Assembly: GCF_002443255.2 (NCBI RefSeq) | Contig: NW_019211457.1 | Coordinates: 43,857,119-43,921,118 of the forward strand | Source: Varroa destructor | Lineage: Eukaryota; Arthropoda; Arachnida; Mesostigmata; Varroidae | Direction: 5' to 3' | Length of the DNA stretch: 64,000 nucleotides | Part shown: in pieces, positions 1 through 13,498 of the stretch | Position numbering within the stretch: position 1 is the first letter of the stretch | Layout: each line of letters starts with the position of its first letter | Program-made: the position numbers and the translations under genes | The notes under the pieces: generated by a model | What the model saw: only the letters and a program-made list of their open reading frames with translations | The model's database searches: none | What the model was told of the DNA's origin: nothing

Positions 1-1009
1 AAAAAATCGGTTTCCTAGGATAGCAGATATCCATTCTAGTCTGCAGCCTCTATAGTGCTTCTACCTTTTGCTGGCCGAAATAGGCAATTTAGCTACTACA
101 CGTCGAGGATTGACCTAACAACGTCAACTGAGGTTCTTTCAGCTGCTTATGCCCTTGTCTGTGCGGTATGTTGACAGGTTAGAGGAATTCATTATTGTGA
201 TTAACTCACATACACGCACCTTCTTTCATGCACGATGGGATTTCGCCTGTTTACGAGGCAGGTACGGTAGTCAGAATAGTGTGCACACTATAGGCGCTTG
301 AATCAATCGCAGGATTGTGCTGCATGACATAGCACGTGGGTACGCTCGTAAAGACACAATTTATACATCAAATTTGTATCCGAATCCGAGCTCGTACCTG
401 AGTCGAGGTAACGAACAGGCACTGCGTTGGTATACATGCGTCTACGAGCTGACAAACGATTACTGTCAACTATTAAGGTATCGCTATCGAACACATGCTA
501 TTTGCGAACATAAAAACATCTATTCAAGGAGAGAACGTTGGACACAGCAGCCACAGAAGCAGAGGTCTGTCCGCAAGTTTTTTCTCGTCTCCACCTTGAG
601 TATCTACCGCTACCATAACACTGTCTGCTTTGCCAGGCAACTAGGATCATCAATGCCTAACCGTGGCAATTGGCAGGCCGGTTGTTTGCTTCACAAGTTT
701 CCTTCGTATTTCATGTTTAACGCTAACGACATTAACATTAATATGTTTATCAACCAGTTACATATGCGACACAGTCCTACATGAACTTCGTCGGCTCTTA
801 GAAGCTAATTACACGAACAGACTGAAGACGGAGGCGGTAAGCACAAGTAGACCTCATATACACATGAGGAGTTCGACATCTGTAACTCTGAGGTAATTCG
901 ACCTAGCTCTGTACAGCTCGTGCACGACGGGCAGACTTCTCCCAACCTCCTCTGACGCAGGTAGAATTTCGAGAAAGCTTGGCAGCTAAGGAAGTCTGAT
1001 GGCGAAAAC

Positions 1010-1029
1010 GGGGGGGGGGGGGGGGGGGG
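1010..1029. repeat. Poly(G) run, 20 G
   Basis: An uninterrupted run of 20 G on the plus strand (20 C on the minus). It is the longest G/C homopolymer in the window. Such runs can form G-quadruplex structures and are prone to length error in sequencing, so the exact length is uncertain. Confidence 0.95.
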
Positions 1030-4000
1030 TTGAATAGTGTAAATGAAGTTTGGACATTGGCGAACCGCTCGTGCCGACATGGGTCGTAAAAATTTGCGAG
1101 TGAATTTCTTCGTCGTCCACTTCGAGAAGAACGATTATAGCGAGAGAGGACGTTAGAAAAGATATGACCGACCACGTGGACTATAAATGGCAAAACGCCG
1201 CGCGCTGCATAATGTGCGGAAAAGTAAGGTACACTCTTAGCGCCCACAGTAGATATTATTTACACGGAAACGTCTGTATCTGAGATCGTCATGCGCTAAA
1301 ACTTCGGAACGCAGCAGAACGCCGTCGGATTTTAGCAAAAGAATCCCTGCTAACTGCCGATGTATTTTAAACATGTTAATTCAAGAACTTCAAAACTATG
1401 AAGCGTATATATATTTGTGTCTGAGTGTGTGCATGTGTGAGACGAAGACATGTGAAGAAGACAAAAGCAACATATCTCATTATAATTACTTATTCTTGCC
1501 GAAGACTATGTGCTTGAACCAAATAAGACATCTACCCAATTCTAATATAAGTATTAATATAAGTAAGCTGACCAACGAGGGCTAACGACGTCCATTCTAT
1601 TAAAAAAAAAACACATCCCCGAAAGATTTTTGAATTCTAATAAGTCCCTATAAATTCGTTGATATAACTTCGTGTGATTACGTACATATACGTACACATA
1701 AAAGTGGTATTGTGGGTCGTAAACAATTTTATTGAAGATGTGCATAATAAAAGGAAAAGAAAGCCGGACAACGTACACCTAAGCACTGAGTTTCACGTGT
1801 AGTGCTTCATTTTTACAGGAGTTCAAACTTCGGTCCTAAGCCTAGATCTGTATACGTGCATTCGAGTGAGCAAAGTTCAGACATTGCTTCCCCTAAATGG
1901 TGCCTCCACGATTAATTGCTACCCCACTACTCAACCTACGTTGAATCGAGTTACAGGTTTGAAATGGAACAGCATTTAAAGGCGGGTTACATTGTGAATG
2001 GAGCTGATGAATATACTTGCTCACGTTTGGTCATCTGACGATCGCTAATTTTCTTTTAAGAAGAAGCGCTCCTAATACTCCACAGCTATCGGGATTTTCG
2101 TTATTTCAACTTTTGCCCTTGTCGTATAACTCCGCTTAACACCCGTGTTCGGCCCCTACCAAATATTCAGATCTGGTCTGAAAATCTGCCAGTGGTAATT
2201 CCTGCATCAGCCATTTTGTGTTACTTCATTCGCTTTCGAAGCAGCGTCTGCGTGCCAATCCCATCGTGTAGATGCTACTTCGACATGAAGCGTCGTTCGT
2301 GCGATTCCGATAGCAACAGTCGTGACAAATTTTTGTGCGCGCTTCGTGATTTACTCCGCGTACTGACAGGCATTGCACTATCTGTCTATTTACTCAATAA
2401 CAAATGGCGCTACTAACTGGATAAACGCCGATATGACACCCTGGTTAGATATAGCCACTCAAGTAAATATCTTAAAATGAGAATATCACCGACTTTAATA
2501 TTACACTGTAGTAAACGTTTATGAGAATTGGTTCTATTATGAGATATTATACGCCGCCTGTTCGCAATTATTCTTTTTATCGGCTACAGTTCTTATGCCT
2601 ACGAGCTGGTGTCAATAAAGCCTGGTTAGCTTGCCGTAGCCTATCTTGTCACTGCGATTGTTTGCGTAGGTAAATGGAAAAGGCTCGATAGTGAAAACTT
2701 TGCAAAAACTTCCCAACAGACGTCGTGCAATCAGCCAGTTGTTTAGCTATGCCCCGCAATATGCCAGTCATTAAAGCCAACCTGGTTGACTTGGCCTGTG
2801 TACGCTGGCAGTGTGACAGCGTCGCTATTCTGCCTACCGACTGACCTACTATGCGAGCGCTGGCTAAACAGGCTTGTTCAATTTGTTGAGACGTACTTGG
2901 AAAATTATTTATCACCAAGATGAATTGGAGCATTGAGCTGCTCGGCAGCAGTCGCGCCAATGGCCTCCCAACTGCCTTTCCTATAGACGATAAACACGCG
3001 AGAATTCGGACGCTGCCCTGGAGGGTCAGCTATGCTGAAGGGAAACAACTGGCTCTCGAGCCAAGGAGTGATGGAAAGTGACAGCGAGGATTCGTTGTAG
3101 CGGGCAGGTTCGAAATTACGTTACGGAGAATGAACGGTTCAGCGGAAAGTGTCTCTTGGGAATGAACGCGCAACCACGCAGCTTGGAGGAAACCAAAGCC
3201 TGGCAAGGCAGCTTCGGCCAAGTCGGGCTGGCAAGGCTTGCAGTTCGGGGAGCTAACTTCAGCAGCTTTGACCTGCTACGCCTAGCAACATATGAAGGCC
3301 GGACGCTTCTAGAGTATTTGAGAGGTACCACCGCGCTGTGAAGACACTCCTCGCTACTCGTACCAGGACTACTCTTCGGCGGGAAGTCAAGCGGGCGCAT
3401 CCGGCTCGTCCCTTGTACCCCCGTGATTGCACTCACGCCCTCCCAGGAGGTCAGTAGTCAGTCAAGCGGGGGTCAGTTCGTACGCCACCTTATCAATTTC
3501 AGATCAGCCTCAAAATTCGTCTTCGTCTTGTCAAGGCTGCGCCATTGGGACGGTGTTCTTCTTCTCTATCCGGGCCAACAGCGCCTTTCCCGGGTCCTAT
3601 TTTAGCGTTTATTCCATTTTAGTGCTTTTTTGTTCGTCTCGCACGGGTGTTGCAAGTCAGTGTTACGGTCTTCGTAACGCTTTCGTACCTTAATGTATTT
3701 AAGTTCACAAAAGACGAATCATTTGGAACTTATCGAGTTCATTTTAAGTCATTCAGATAATCTAAGGTAAGTGTTCCAAATCTCAGCAGCTAAAACAGAT
3801 TAAAAACGTTGTTAAACTTACAGGAAACAATTAAATTCATTGAACACTTAAGGTTTTTTTCATTTCTAAAAGTGTTCTGTTCTAGGGTCCGCCGCACTAA
3901 CCTGGCGACTGCTTAAACGTTGATACCGCTTTAGTGTAGCGCTCAAGAATATGCGATTGCTAAATGTCATAAAGCGTTTCGTTATACTATATATATGTAT

Positions 4001-4218
4001 CGCTATTTTGAGGGGATTTTCATTATTTCCACCTCATTTTCATTAAACATCTATTTAATTTAAGAACTTCTGATCCCAGCAACATATATAAATAGTATTT
4101 TTGTAGCTTTAGTGGGGTACCTTAATCTCAGCATAGCACCCGCTATACGATACAAGGAACAGTTCATTCCCAGGCTTCTATGCACTTTGTCAGCCTTTTA
4201 TCCCGTTATGCAAGACAT

Positions 4219-4232
4219 CCCCCCCCCCCCCC
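4219..4232. repeat. Poly(C) run, 14 C
   Basis: A run of 14 C on the plus strand inside unassigned DNA. It lies in a pyrimidine-biased local context and its length may be unreliable. Confidence 0.9.
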
Positions 4233-6465
4233 GAACAACTGCGTATCGGTTACCTCAAAGCCCTCTGTTTTCTCGTGGCCTCTTTCCTTTACTATAAGAA
4301 GTGGCAAATCCGCTCAATTTACAATCATTCCCATAGCAGTTCTTACCAAAAAGCGATACTTTCACAGGGCTCCTGTGTAGCATTTTTCTAAGTATAAGAG
4401 CGATACCTGGTGCCGCCTGTTAAATCACTATGCAGCATATAACGTCAATAGCATAGTAGATTCCTTTCTCCCTGAATGCTTCACGTGATATAAATGAAGG
4501 CTCAGTCCGCGTTCTAGACATTTTGAAAAACGGTATGATAAAGACAGTCCAACCAAATATATGAATCAACTTTGACGATATCCTCTTTGGTCACCTAATG
4601 ATAGTCCCATCCTTATTCGCCGACATATTAGAGCCTAATAGCAGATCAAGGAGTCGAAAGTTAGAATAAGCAAAGTGCACTGAGAGTAGTAACACTCTAT
4701 TTTTGGGCCCAGATAAAGACTCTCTAAACTTCCCGTGCACTAAGACGGCCTGGTAATGTCTACTATATTTAATACTGCTGAAAGTCATCTCTTTTCCACC
4801 CCTGCATCGTAGTCGACGACATTAGCTTAAACATTAGCAGAAGGAAGGCGACAAAGTAAAGGCAGATTTAACTCAAGTAGGCCAAGCTGGGCCGTTCGGG
4901 ACCTGGCCGGCATCGGAAGTTTCTGTTAACATGAATGTTTGCGACGGTCTTTTCACAAACCGCTGTTTCTTTGCACATAAAACAGCCATACAGAACGAGG
5001 CTCTCTACCACGGACGCATCTAGAGTATTTTGCACAGGCAACGAAATTCTCACATGACCCATGCTACGAATGCAGTAAGCAATATATTCATATGAGCTGA
5101 ACATGCATGTTCAGCGATGCCTGTAATACATTTCGGTCGGCAAGCACCATCTCTAATTATAACTAGCACTACCAATGTTTGCATAATGATTGTACCCCCA
5201 GTAAACTTACTCGAGCTTTTGTCCTATCCGAGCGGCAAAACAGCACAAACCTCTAAGGGCAGACTAATGTATAGCAGCACTAGATAAACAAACAGATGCT
5301 CTAATGAGTAGAAGTGGCGTATTTCATATAAAGAGACCGAAAAAATGACACAGAGGAATAGCGATACCAGAGGAGCGAACGTATAAGGTTTTCTTTCAAT
5401 TTAAAACGCTATTATAGTGTATGTATTCCAATGATATATAATAGGTATCTTAATGAGTTAGTTACGAAGTTTATTAGTACCTTTTTGCATCTCCTTTTGT
5501 TCACCTGTTAGTTTTTGTGATGACCCGTTTACTAACGGTATTATGTATCCTTAAATAGTTCTTTCTTCGTTCTATAAGCCAACTATCATTGTTTGTGAAG
5601 TAGTCTTAATTTCCAATCGCTCTTTAGGTTTCTCTGTTTGCTCGTTGTCTCGTGAATTTTACCTACCTTCTGAATTTCTTAGCCCGTTTCTTAATCAGCT
5701 ATTTCACTTTATTATCGAATTTATTATATGGTTTTGTAAAATTAAACAGGATTTTCATTTTATTAAGTAATAAAACTGTCACAACCTGAACTAAGGTCGG
5801 TCAGTTTAAGGCTCGAAGTCGGTGTACATTTTTGACCTACAGAGTAAAAAAAAACCTCACGGTATATAATACTTGACTCTCAGCACAGATGACAGTAGTA
5901 CGATTTCTAGGCCTATAGTATACTCAAGTATACACCAGAACAACGAGCGTACGAGATCTGCTGCATGAATTTACACTCATGTGAGATTTCGTTAGACAGC
6001 AAGTGAAACGGATTCTGCTGTCTTTGACCATTGGTATCGAAACTGCCCTGGTATTAAAAATGCCATTTTATCATTTCCTGGCTTGTTAGCCTTTGGTCCT
6101 TCGGCCATCTGCGCCAGGACCTGCAATCAATTGCTTGGGGCGCAAAGTACTTTCTATTCTCTGTTGAGCCCTGTTTATCTATTGGAAAAAAGGCTGGTCG
6201 ATGTTATTGCAGGGCCTCTTCTCCGCTATTACTATCTGACTGTGCTCAAGCCAGAAAGCGAAGCGACCGTTCTCCGCAGACTAACACCCCATTCACTTAA
6301 AGAACGCTGTTCCATGCCGCTTCTAGCAGACGCATCAAAGAGTCTGACTTATCTTGTGTTGCCATCTATAAGAACCGAATCGTCATTAGTCAGTAAATAA
6401 GCTCAATATGTTTTAACGAAAACAAGCAACACTAACTGGAAAAAAGACAAACGCTAGCCGTTTCT

Positions 6466-6480
6466 AAAAAAAAAAAAAAA
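6466..6480. repeat. Poly(A) run, 15 A
   Basis: Fifteen consecutive A on the plus strand. There is no upstream open frame with an AATAAA at the right distance, and no target-site duplication was noticed around it, so it is not called as a retroposed poly(A) tail. Confidence 0.85.
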
Positions 6481-9400
6481 CTTGAACGAGTCAGAAACAC
6501 GTTTTTGTCACATCATCAAAATACAAAAAATGCACGTAAGCCAAAGACAAATATGCTTTCTAAAGCTTATATTTTGATTGTATGAAAGAAAGAAGGTGGC
6601 GTACGAGTCAGTACGAAATATATATCACTGATTTTATTTCCCATATAATTGTTTTTTTTTCACTACTATAGAGTTTATTCTGGGATAAAATCGTAAACTT
6701 TAGAACAAAGTATCTAGTATTTTTTCCTGTAAAAGCCATTCTGAATGCTTGCAATAGTAGCGTCAATGAAAAAGTCCACATAAGACAGTCCGCTTGCTTC
6801 CTTCGTCAGACTTTTCTGCCGGTGTCTTTTCTAACCTTGGTATACTCAATTAGTTCTGCTGCTCCGTACTATTGCTAGCCCGCAAGTTTCTTCTTTCCTG
6901 TCAGCATGGTCAACAATGGTCTTCTGTTCGAATCTTGAATGTTTGCACAAAGCTGGTCCGGTTATGCCCCTTCTTCCCGGTCAATGTAGTTCCAGGCCCC
7001 GGTAGGGGCTTCTAGCCTAGCCTTCATGTTTACTTTGTCTGTTCGCGCTACAGCAGCCTTAAAACACAAGAAAAACTCCTGCCAATTAAAGTACCAGTTA
7101 GCTATTGAGCTTCGCTTCGATCAACAGAAAAACTGTCGCCACACAAGAAAACTTTTCAAGAAAGCATCACAAGGGCCAGAAATTAGACAAAAAAAAACTT
7201 TATCATTGCATGGATAATTCTGTACGAACAAGTTGTCCGTCAGAGTAAGCTTGCACGCTTGTTTTCGGGCGAAACTTAGTGGGTTAGCAATTGGACACCG
7301 ACCGTTGGCCTAATCTTGGTACAGATTTTAAATTCTACTGACCATTACCTCCACACTACTCGTAGATTATGTGCTACATTCCTTTATGAACACAAATCGC
7401 TAGAATGTTTGAAGACAAACTGCCTTTGCAATAAACTAAAGTTTCTCGTCATTCCTTCGATGATGGCCAACGTGCACTGGCACTGGCGACCGCCCACACC
7501 CTTGTCCTCTACCTGGACGTCCTCGTACCACCCGATGACAAGAGGATTGCCCGTAACGGTCATAGGCAGAATCGGTTCATCGAGCTCAATCAGTTTATTT
7601 ATCAAGCTCATCTAGGCTTAGCCCGGTTACGCGTTCTGGGCTATTCGTGCTGCAGCGGCTGGAACGACTCTCTCAGCATCAAAATAGGACCTTCTTCCTT
7701 GAGGAGCTAAGTGGCTTGGTCCGCTGTTCTGGACCTTTTGGCCAAGAGGCCTACTATCAACCAGGCAGTCGGGCCGGGAGACAAATTCAAACATTTTCTG
7801 CCCACTTCATTTCTTGCCAACCACATTCTGCCGTCTCTGTTCGATAGCGGCAGTGGTATCTCCGCTCGCCTCCAATCCTTCTCAGGATAGGCTGGAACAC
7901 GAGACAGTGGTAGAAATAAGGATGCTACGACTAACCTTGCTGGTTTTCTCCTGGCGGCCCCTTTCGATACCAGGGGCTCACGATCACGTCGCTCTTTCCG
8001 TGCTACGATGCGGAGGGGTGGAGAGAACAACTTATGAGGACAGGCTCTACTTGTCGCTTGCACGTACATCGTTCCATAAGTCATTCCTGTCACCTGGTAG
8101 CAGGACATCACTCACTCACAGGCAAAGGACATATGCCTCAGCATCAATGGGGAGCAAGGCTTTAGCCACACAGAACGTTTATGGCGGAAGGAGCAGACGC
8201 TTCACGTTAACGTCCGTTCACTCTGGCCCTTCTTTCCACACTACGTTTTCATGCGTTCAGTTTTGCTCTTTTCTCCCCACTATTGCTCACAGCCTTTGCC
8301 TAAAAACATGCATCGTAGGCGGCGCAGAAGTAGTAGATGCCTCGAACCACCGCGGTCTGCCTAACATGCCCTCCACACCAAGACTTGCCCTGCCTCGCTA
8401 AAAGGCAGCAAAGAAAGTAGGGAAGAAGACTAGCTAGATGCCGGTGAAAGAAGCTGCGTACAACAGACGACAGAGAGGTGTAAGCTTACGATTAGCGGTG
8501 AACGATATTGAGACCTGTGTCCAAGCAACTCGCTCCAATAGGTTGGTTAGTCGAAGAAGAAGCAACTCGGCGAGTAGCATGAGAGTAAATCAATGCAACT
8601 TAATACAAGAAAATCTGCCCATCAGCCAAATCTGCCACAGAGTGTTATTCGTTTGCGAACGGGAGTGGGATAGATGACCTGCAACGTTACGAGGTATACG
8701 ACCTAATACTGTTGGGAGTAAGCTCTATGCTTACGTTAAATTAAGTTGGATGGAACTATGGAGCCAAATGTTGGGAATCGACACCCTTTAGAAGGATCTA
8801 AAGTGGCCAAACCAATGCTCAGATTGCTAGTCTCATGGCACAGGAGCGCCAGGCTTATCCGAGCAGCAAAGTGTGGACTGGATGAAAGATGAGGTCAAGT
8901 AATGGGGAATCGAAAAATCTTCTTGCAGCAAAAAGCGATTCGAAATAAAGGGAACGGACAGTGTGGTTTAATTTTGCCTATAATAAATAATGCCTAACTG
9001 CCTACATACATGGTTTTCTCGTATTTTGCAGCCAACTCTGACGAGTGATATTTATGTGAGGTATCAGCACACTGTGGCGGCAGTACCGAGAGGTGCGAAC
9101 ACGGTCTAGCAAATGGTCCCTCTGCATATCCCGGGCCCATATACTCGCTATAGTCAGAATACTATATATGCCGTAATATAAAGGACCAAGGATTTTCCCC
9201 GGTGGACTTTTTTTGCAGAAATCCCCTTCGGTCCTCGCCCGTATCCCTTTTTTACCTGCATGCAGCTGGTAGAGTAGGCCACCTGACTTCAGCTATTGGA
9301 GCGATTCGCTTATGGAGGCTCTTAGATCTAGGCATGCACGGAGAACTGAAAGAGACTGATTCAGGCCGAGCTGAGTGTCTAAAAGAAACGTCCATTTGCT

Positions 9401-10144
9401 ACTCTCCTACAGTGATGTTGCAGGAGGAACCATCTTTGTAGTGCCTTGTAGCCTCCATGCATTTCCCGTATTCATAGCTCGACAAAACAGATTAGTTTCG
9501 TAGTAAAGAAGGTACTAGGAAAGCCTGTATGAAATCCTCTGTAGAAAAAGGGAAACAGTATACACATGTATGTGGACACAGCAATATGAGTATTAGCAGT
9601 GGTAATGTGTTCGTTTATTAAACTTGGGAGCACGTCGTGGTCTAGCTTCGAAAACGGGTATATTTTGTTTTGTACTGCGAATCAACCGTTTGAGGTAATG
9701 CTTAACACCAGAGCCGGACGTTTATTTATCCTATATCGGTAGAGCGAATTCGGCGTTCCCATGATGATGCGGTGTTAACGTACGGTGTTAACACTTAACC
9801 ACAAATGGTTATCTGGGTTTTCGCGGCTGGAGCATAATTGAGCACATTGTGTTTCGGGCGTCGAAAAACAGTAAGTAATGTAGGCAGTACTCGTCGCGAA
9901 CTTTAACATGTGTTTATTTTTAGTGTGCTAAGTTTGAAGCAATCCTCAACAACGTCACGAAACGGTACATCAAACCAAACTGTCTCCATTCAGCTTTCTA
10001 TTAATTTTTCAGGTAAGACAGAATCGAGGTAACACCTGAGCAAAAATAGTTGAGTGAGATAATACTGATTACGGTTTACAGCGGTAAGGAGGATGCGTCG
10101 AGGATGATCCGAAATAAAAAAAAAAAATGCGAAAATATACGAAT

Positions 10145-10168
10145 CAGCCAGTCAGCCAGCCAGCCAGT
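10145..10168 (+). repeat. Short CAGC/CAGT tetranucleotide repeat
   Basis: A short imperfect tandem array of the tetranucleotide CAGC with interspersed CAGT. It is a simple-sequence repeat with no sign of function. Confidence 0.8.
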
Positions 10169-11498
10169 CTACTTCACTGCAGCAGATGAAATGTCGCTAC
10201 CGGCAGCCTGCTATCGGCCGAAGTCTGTCGACTGCAATTTTACAAGCACCGTTGTATTATCAGCGACTGCAAGGTTGGGCAAAGCGATCCGACACACCAT
10301 TACGCCTCTAGCCATTGGTCTTGCGTTCACTGTATGCACAGCTTCTACATTAACACCACCTGCACCAAGTACTACTGACAACGTATTGCAGAGATGTCGT
10401 CTTGTATTCGCAGTTTCATATGCGATGATGCTGGTGCCAGCAGTATCTCTGCGGGTGTCAGCATAAGAATGGTTGGCTAACTCGGGGTTTGGCGCGCATC
10501 TATTCCAACTGTGCTATCCTACGGGAATTAGGCAACGTTAGCAGGGTATCTACGTGCATACGTACATATTGTCCAACCTTTCATTACCGGCGCAAGGTGG
10601 CACGGTGAGAAGAAACAAAAAGCTAACGTGATATATGATGTGTACGGTTGAAATATTCATGTGGTTGTGGCCTACTAGTGGTCCGAGGGGCAGTTTGTTT
10701 AAAAAGCCACTGTTTAGTAGCAAGGAGCAAAGAAAAAAATTGCAAAGAACCAATGTCATGGCTATCTCGCAATACAGAGTTTTGCAGGCAAATTGCAAGA
10801 GTTTTGATACACCATGTTCTTTTTTTATGAATCGACATAAAATAAGGATTTTATATTAAACAATTGTACAAGTAATAGCCGTACAACAATTCAAGGACAA
10901 GTGAGGTAGAAACTGCTGGGAGTCGCTGAGAAAGGCCATTTTATAATGAAGAGTGTGTTCAACGATAGCCTGTCTATTGCTGTCACAAATGGATGCCTAC
11001 TTGGCTCTTGCTGTCGGCGTACAGTTATTACCAATGCCGCCAAATAGGTGGTAGAGAAGCTGCCAGGCAGAAGAATGAACCGCCCAATGCTGTAAACGTA
11101 CTGGTCAATTAAGCTTGTCGACTGAAAGCCATCACCTTTACAATCAATTATCTCCTTCGTCGTTCCGTCCTCTCACGAAACCTTTGAGCTCGCGCACACA
11201 TACAACCACCCATAGTCAGGTCCAGTACAGCTTCTCTATCTTTACTAACCTCTACTCGTTGAGGAGAACCTCCGTTCCTAGTTTCCTGTCGCCGTAACCC
11301 TCACAGTGGTAATGGTACCTTTAGGAATTAAAGGAACTCGTTCAAGCCAGAGCAATAAGACAGGAACAACAGTCTACCACCAAGCAATAGGCTCTACTAT
11401 CTCATAGATTGCCTTTTCACCTTCGGCTGTTAGCGACTTTGCAACGGCGGCTCCTTTTGTTCTGATCCCTCCAGAGCAGCAAATCTAAGACAGCACCA

Positions 11499-11526
11499 TG
11501 CAACCGTCGTTCCTACGACGGTTGCA
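11499..11526. repeat. Perfect 12-bp inverted repeat with a 4-nt loop
   Basis: The arms at 11499-11510 and 11515-11526 are exact reverse complements (TGCAACCGTCGT and its complement), separated by TCCT. The stem is half G/C, so a stable hairpin could form in RNA or single-stranded DNA. There is no following T tract, and nothing nearby suggests a terminator role. Confidence 0.85.
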
Positions 11527-12839
11527 ACAAGTCAACAAAATCCAGTCTCAGTCTAGGCAGTCAAAGAACTCAACCGAGTAGTTAAGGAACGAACCGAGTG
11601 ACCTGGTCAAAAACTCGACATGCGAGCTAGTGATTCCAAGTCACCGTGATGGAGATATCCGCACCACTGCAGAACTCCAATACCACCATTACTAGGGCAT
11701 GGTTCTCCACGTATTATATTCTATCTTCCCCTCTTGCTTCTACTAGCCCTACCGTTGAGCTTGTTTTGCCATAAGGCGAACAAGTTACCTCTACTTATAT
11801 GGTGCTGAAGCACAATTAGCAATGAACTGCATCATCAGCGAATGGAGCGACCCGGCTAAGCAGATCTTACCTGCCTTGAGCCATACAGCCACTGGGGCTC
11901 GACAAGAATCTCAGCGTTATACAACAAATTCATTCAATAAGATTCTATAATGTGCATAACGAAATAGATGAGCCTTACGACACATGAGAAAAAAAAACAA
12001 TAAAAACAGGAAGATACCTTCATAACGGCACTAAAGACGAAGAAGTTTGGGATGTACTTGCAAATTTACCAGTGTGCGGGAGCTGCTTTCATTTTCCAGC
12101 TGACATTTTCTATGAAAAATCTGACAGATAGTGCAGTTTCCTCAGTCAGTCAGAAACGCTCGTTTAGATGACAGACTGCATTTGCTGCTACGGTGTGAAG
12201 TATGATTTCAGTTTCGAAACAAGCTTAGTCTCCTACTAGCAGTGTATGATAGCTGTACAATGAATTAACAACATAGGCCATACATCTCTGCCATATTGTC
12301 AAAATCTGCTGGTTGAGTCGGTCTGTACGCCTGTAAAGACAAAGGGAGAACCTTGTCGCACGGGTTCACTGCCATTTGACGAACGGACCGAAGAATGGAT
12401 CCCCTTCTTCTTTTTTTGCACATACGAGAGACCAATTGGCTAGACCGGTCGCTGACTCGGGACCGTCATCCAGATTCCAGAGGCCTAGATTCCGCTTCGA
12501 TAAGCAATAACGGAATCAGCTATTGACCTCAACAACACCAGCAACAACGAGATTGGTGACGATAATGAATTAACAACAATGGGTAGCGGGTAGCCAGCGA
12601 GAAGGCTGACATTAAGCAGTACATTGCTTGCAGCAGTTAGAGCTGCTGACGTTATCGTACAACTCATAACAAATGGAACCGACCAATGAGGGACCCACTA
12701 TCCTAGAGTCTCGTTAGCTTAATACTGAGGTAGGGATTGAGTACTAAAGCCTTTAATGAGTGTTGTACCCTGTAATACCTAGCAAATGTTCTGCCACTCG
12801 CAATGCTGTAGTTGTTTGTTGCTTAGACAGAATCTAGAT

Positions 12840-12840
<1 letters not shown>

Positions 12841-12900
<60 letters not shown>
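12841..12900. repeat. (AG)30 microsatellite
   Basis: Sixty bases of perfect AG dinucleotide followed by a short G run. It is the longest purine-pyrimidine asymmetric tract in the window. In arthropods GA tracts can bind GAGA-type factors, but no promoter or open frame adjoins this one, so it is called as a plain microsatellite. Confidence 0.98.
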
Positions 12901-12906
<6 letters not shown>

Positions 12907-13475
12907 ACAGAGATACTTTCAACATGATTCAACTGGAAATTGATATTGAAATTTGCTTACCTAGCAGTATTGTAGCATCTCGGATTATGCCCATAATTTA
13001 CGGACAGGTCGAGATTAACTTACGTGTACCTTACATGCACTACAAAGTTTTTTTTTTCACTGAAATATGTATCCACAACTAATTACGGCAGGGTCCAATT
13101 TTTCATTAAACACTAAATGAGTTGCTTTGGCAATCATTTAATTAAAACAGGGCTGTCAACGTAGGCACGGACCCTGCTTCACTACTTAACAGCAGCAGGT
13201 TTAATTCCAGAGTGAACGCATTGGTCTTTGAAGTTGATCCTTTTTAATGCTTGCTAAGAAAATCCGTCGTGCCGGGTTACACTGGTCATTGAAGAATTGA
13301 CTCAAAGACTATTTAATGATGAGCTACGTACGCAGTTGGTGTCGAGCGGCCGACAGCTTAAGGCAGTTGCTGAATTTAAGTAAAATGCGCGTTACCGGGT
13401 CAGCTTGCCCAGATTTTTTCGCTAGATCTGGTCAGAGGAATATCAAAGTTAGCTGTTTTGCCTTTCTTAAGAATT

Positions 13476-13497
13476 TCTAGTTGTGTGCTCAACTAGA
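13476..13497. repeat. 8-bp inverted repeat with a 6-nt loop, adjoining the large hairpin
   Basis: The arms at 13476-13483 and 13490-13497 are exact reverse complements (TCTAGTTG and its complement). A 6-nt loop separates them. The repeat ends one base before the 23-bp hairpin at 13499, so the two form a tandem pair of stem-loops. Confidence 0.8.
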
Positions 13498-13498
13498 T

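Larger units (their letters stand above)
1..12840. other. No recognisable gene; intergenic or intronic DNA
   Basis: Both strands were read. Open frames up to 195 codons exist, the longest at 7814-8401, but none shows a family motif, a convincing start context together with splice sites, or coding-like composition on only one strand. GC-richer patches at about 3.0-3.5, 7.4-8.4 and 10.1-10.5 kb simply carry fewer stop codons on both strands. The stretch could be intergenic or part of a long intron. The homopolymer runs and hairpins inside it are listed separately. Confidence 0.6.

Noticed and set aside
317..784. 155-codon plus-strand frame
   Set aside because: The residue order matches nothing, and other strands and frames overlap it. 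There is no supporting start or splice context.
7814..8401. Longest open frame in the window (195 codons, plus strand)
   Set aside because: It has no family motif and no acceptor or donor, and the minus strand is open over half of it. It is a stop-poor GC-richer patch rather than a gene.
11873..11938. Minus-strand ATG frame (MNLLYNAEILVEPQWLYGSR) ending at CAG/GTAAGA
   Set aside because: An attractive first-exon shape, but donor hexamers like this are expected dozens of times in 64 kb and no phase-0 partner exon follows.
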